Part shown: piece by piece, positions 5,750 through 6,053 of the stretch | How positions within the stretch are numbered: the stretch's first letter is position 1 | How the letters are laid out: every line of letters starts with the position of its first letter | DNA from: Chlamydiota bacterium | GTDB lineage: Bacteria; Chlamydiota; Chlamydiia; Chlamydiales; Rhabdochlamydiaceae | Length of the DNA: 6,053 nt | NCBI GenBank assembly: GCA_011065235.1 | Contig: JAAKFB010000111.1 | Span: 1-6,053 of the forward strand | Direction of reading: 5' to 3' | Made by a program: the position numbers and the translations under genes | Notes under the pieces: generated by a model | What the model saw: only the letters and a program-made list of their open reading frames with translations | The model's database searches: none | What the model was told of the DNA's origin: nothing

Positions 5750-5795
5750 AAGCGAAAGAGCAATCCAATAGTTTGGATTGCGTGGGGGACTCGAA
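5730..5795 (+). other. Nested inverted repeat joining the tRNA-Leu 3' half to downstream DNA
   Basis: The tRNA T-loop and 3' T-stem at 5730-5741 are exactly complementary to 5784-5795 (12 bp). Inside this stem sit two perfect hairpins with almost no unpaired bases between them: 5742-5748 with 5752-5758 (7 bp, AAA loop, using the tRNA acceptor 3' strand) and 5761-5768 with 5773-5780 (8 bp, TAGT loop). Together they make a closed three-way junction that cannot coexist with the tRNA cloverleaf. The pairing is read directly from the bases; whether it forms in RNA, or as a DNA cruciform, is not known. No U-run follows, so it is not a standard terminator. Confidence 0.6.
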
Positions 5796-5884
5796 GGGCT
5801 GAGGCCTATCTGAGCGGAGCGAAGATGACGAAGCCCCGGCCCCGGAGTGACAGGAGACGTTAGTCCCTGCCGAGGGGCGAGCCG
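5761..5884. repeat. 124-bp direct repeat, copy 1
   Basis: Matches 5930-6053 over 124 bases with three single-base differences (in GAGCGGAGCG, ACAGGAGACG and GAGGGGCGA). It starts with an 8-bp perfect hairpin (5761-5780), then carries GGGGGACTCGAA, the reverse complement of a tRNA T-loop and T-stem, followed by a GC-rich stretch. It has no credible coding sequence on either strand. A 45-base unique spacer (5885-5929) separates the copies, in which I see nothing recognisable. Confidence 0.9.
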
Positions 5885-5929
5885 ACTACCTAAGAGCTTA
5901 CTAAATTTGTCTCGGGCTTGTTGTAAGGA

Positions 5930-6053
5930 CAATCCAATAGTTTGGATTGCGTGGGGGACTCGAAGGGCTGAGGCCTATCTGAGCGCAGCGAAGATGACGA
6001 AGCCCCGGCCCCGGAGTGACAGTAGACGTTAGTCCCTGCCGAGGTGCGAGCCG
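5930..6053. repeat. 124-bp direct repeat, copy 2 (reaches the window end)
   Basis: Second copy at a 169-base offset, including the same 8-bp hairpin (5930-5949) and the same GGGGGACTCGAA (5953-5964). The window stops exactly where copy 1 stops matching or could continue, so the true right border is unknown and more copies may follow. Confidence 0.9.

Noticed and set aside
5693..5932. 79-residue minus-strand reading frame over tRNA-Leu and repeat copy 1
   Set aside because: It is the antisense of the tRNA plus the non-coding repeat; the ERGDSNP-like tail is typical of false calls over leucine/serine tRNAs.
5847..6032. 61-residue plus-strand frame spanning both repeat copies
   Set aside because: Arginine/proline-rich translation of GC-rich repeat DNA with no ribosome site and no family resemblance.
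5666..6053. Integrated element with attachment site at tRNA-Leu
   Set aside because: No direct repeat of the tRNA 3' end and no integrase are present; the T-arm match downstream is inverted, unlike an attachment-site duplication.
5761..6053. CRISPR array
   Set aside because: Only two copies of a 124-bp unit with a 45-bp gap; the repeat is far too long and there are no cas genes.

Overview
The window looks like a piece of a moderate-GC bacterial chromosome, most likely from an environmental (Parachlamydiales-type) member of the Chlamydiae. That placement is an inference. It rests on the look of the RecO and HPF proteins, on the paired DUF115 (MptE/Maf-like) proteins in a genome stretch with no visible flagellar genes, and on tRNA genes that do not encode CCA. 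No 16S rRNA or other decisive marker is present.

Minus strand, 4705 down to 55: one compact five-gene transcription unit. A plausible sigma70-type promoter (4677-4705) leads into a long-form ribosome hibernation factor (hpf). It is followed by a stand-alone HsdR-N-like PD-(D/E)XK nuclease-fold protein, a DUF115 protein, a small MORN/YwqK-type repeat protein and a second DUF115 paralogue. Every junction is an overlap of about 20-30 bp, and the three last genes carry visible Shine-Dalgarno motifs inside the end of the gene before them, so translational coupling is likely. The last gene starts at TTG. A likely intrinsic terminator (55-95) sits immediately after its stop codon.

Middle, 4706-5011: an intergenic zone with a perfect 27-bp inverted repeat (3-nt loop) next to an 8-bp perfect hairpin, then a minus-strand tRNA-Arg(UCG). 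These hairpins lie where the tRNA transcript should end.

Right, 5012-6053, plus strand: recO, short and without the usual zinc-finger cysteines, C-rich with strong CTC/ACC codon preference; then a promoter and tRNA-Leu(GAG). Downstream is a higher-GC non-coding region holding two 124-bp direct repeats (169-bp period, 3 mismatches), the second ending at the window edge. The first repeat copy contains an exact inverse complement of the tRNA-Leu T-loop/T-stem. As a result the tRNA 3' half and the downstream DNA can form a closed three-way-junction structure that excludes the normal tRNA fold.

The most interesting items are the tRNA-Leu alternative fold with its tandem repeat, the hpf-led overlapping operon with two DUF115 paralogues around a repeat protein, and the 27-bp perfect hairpin.
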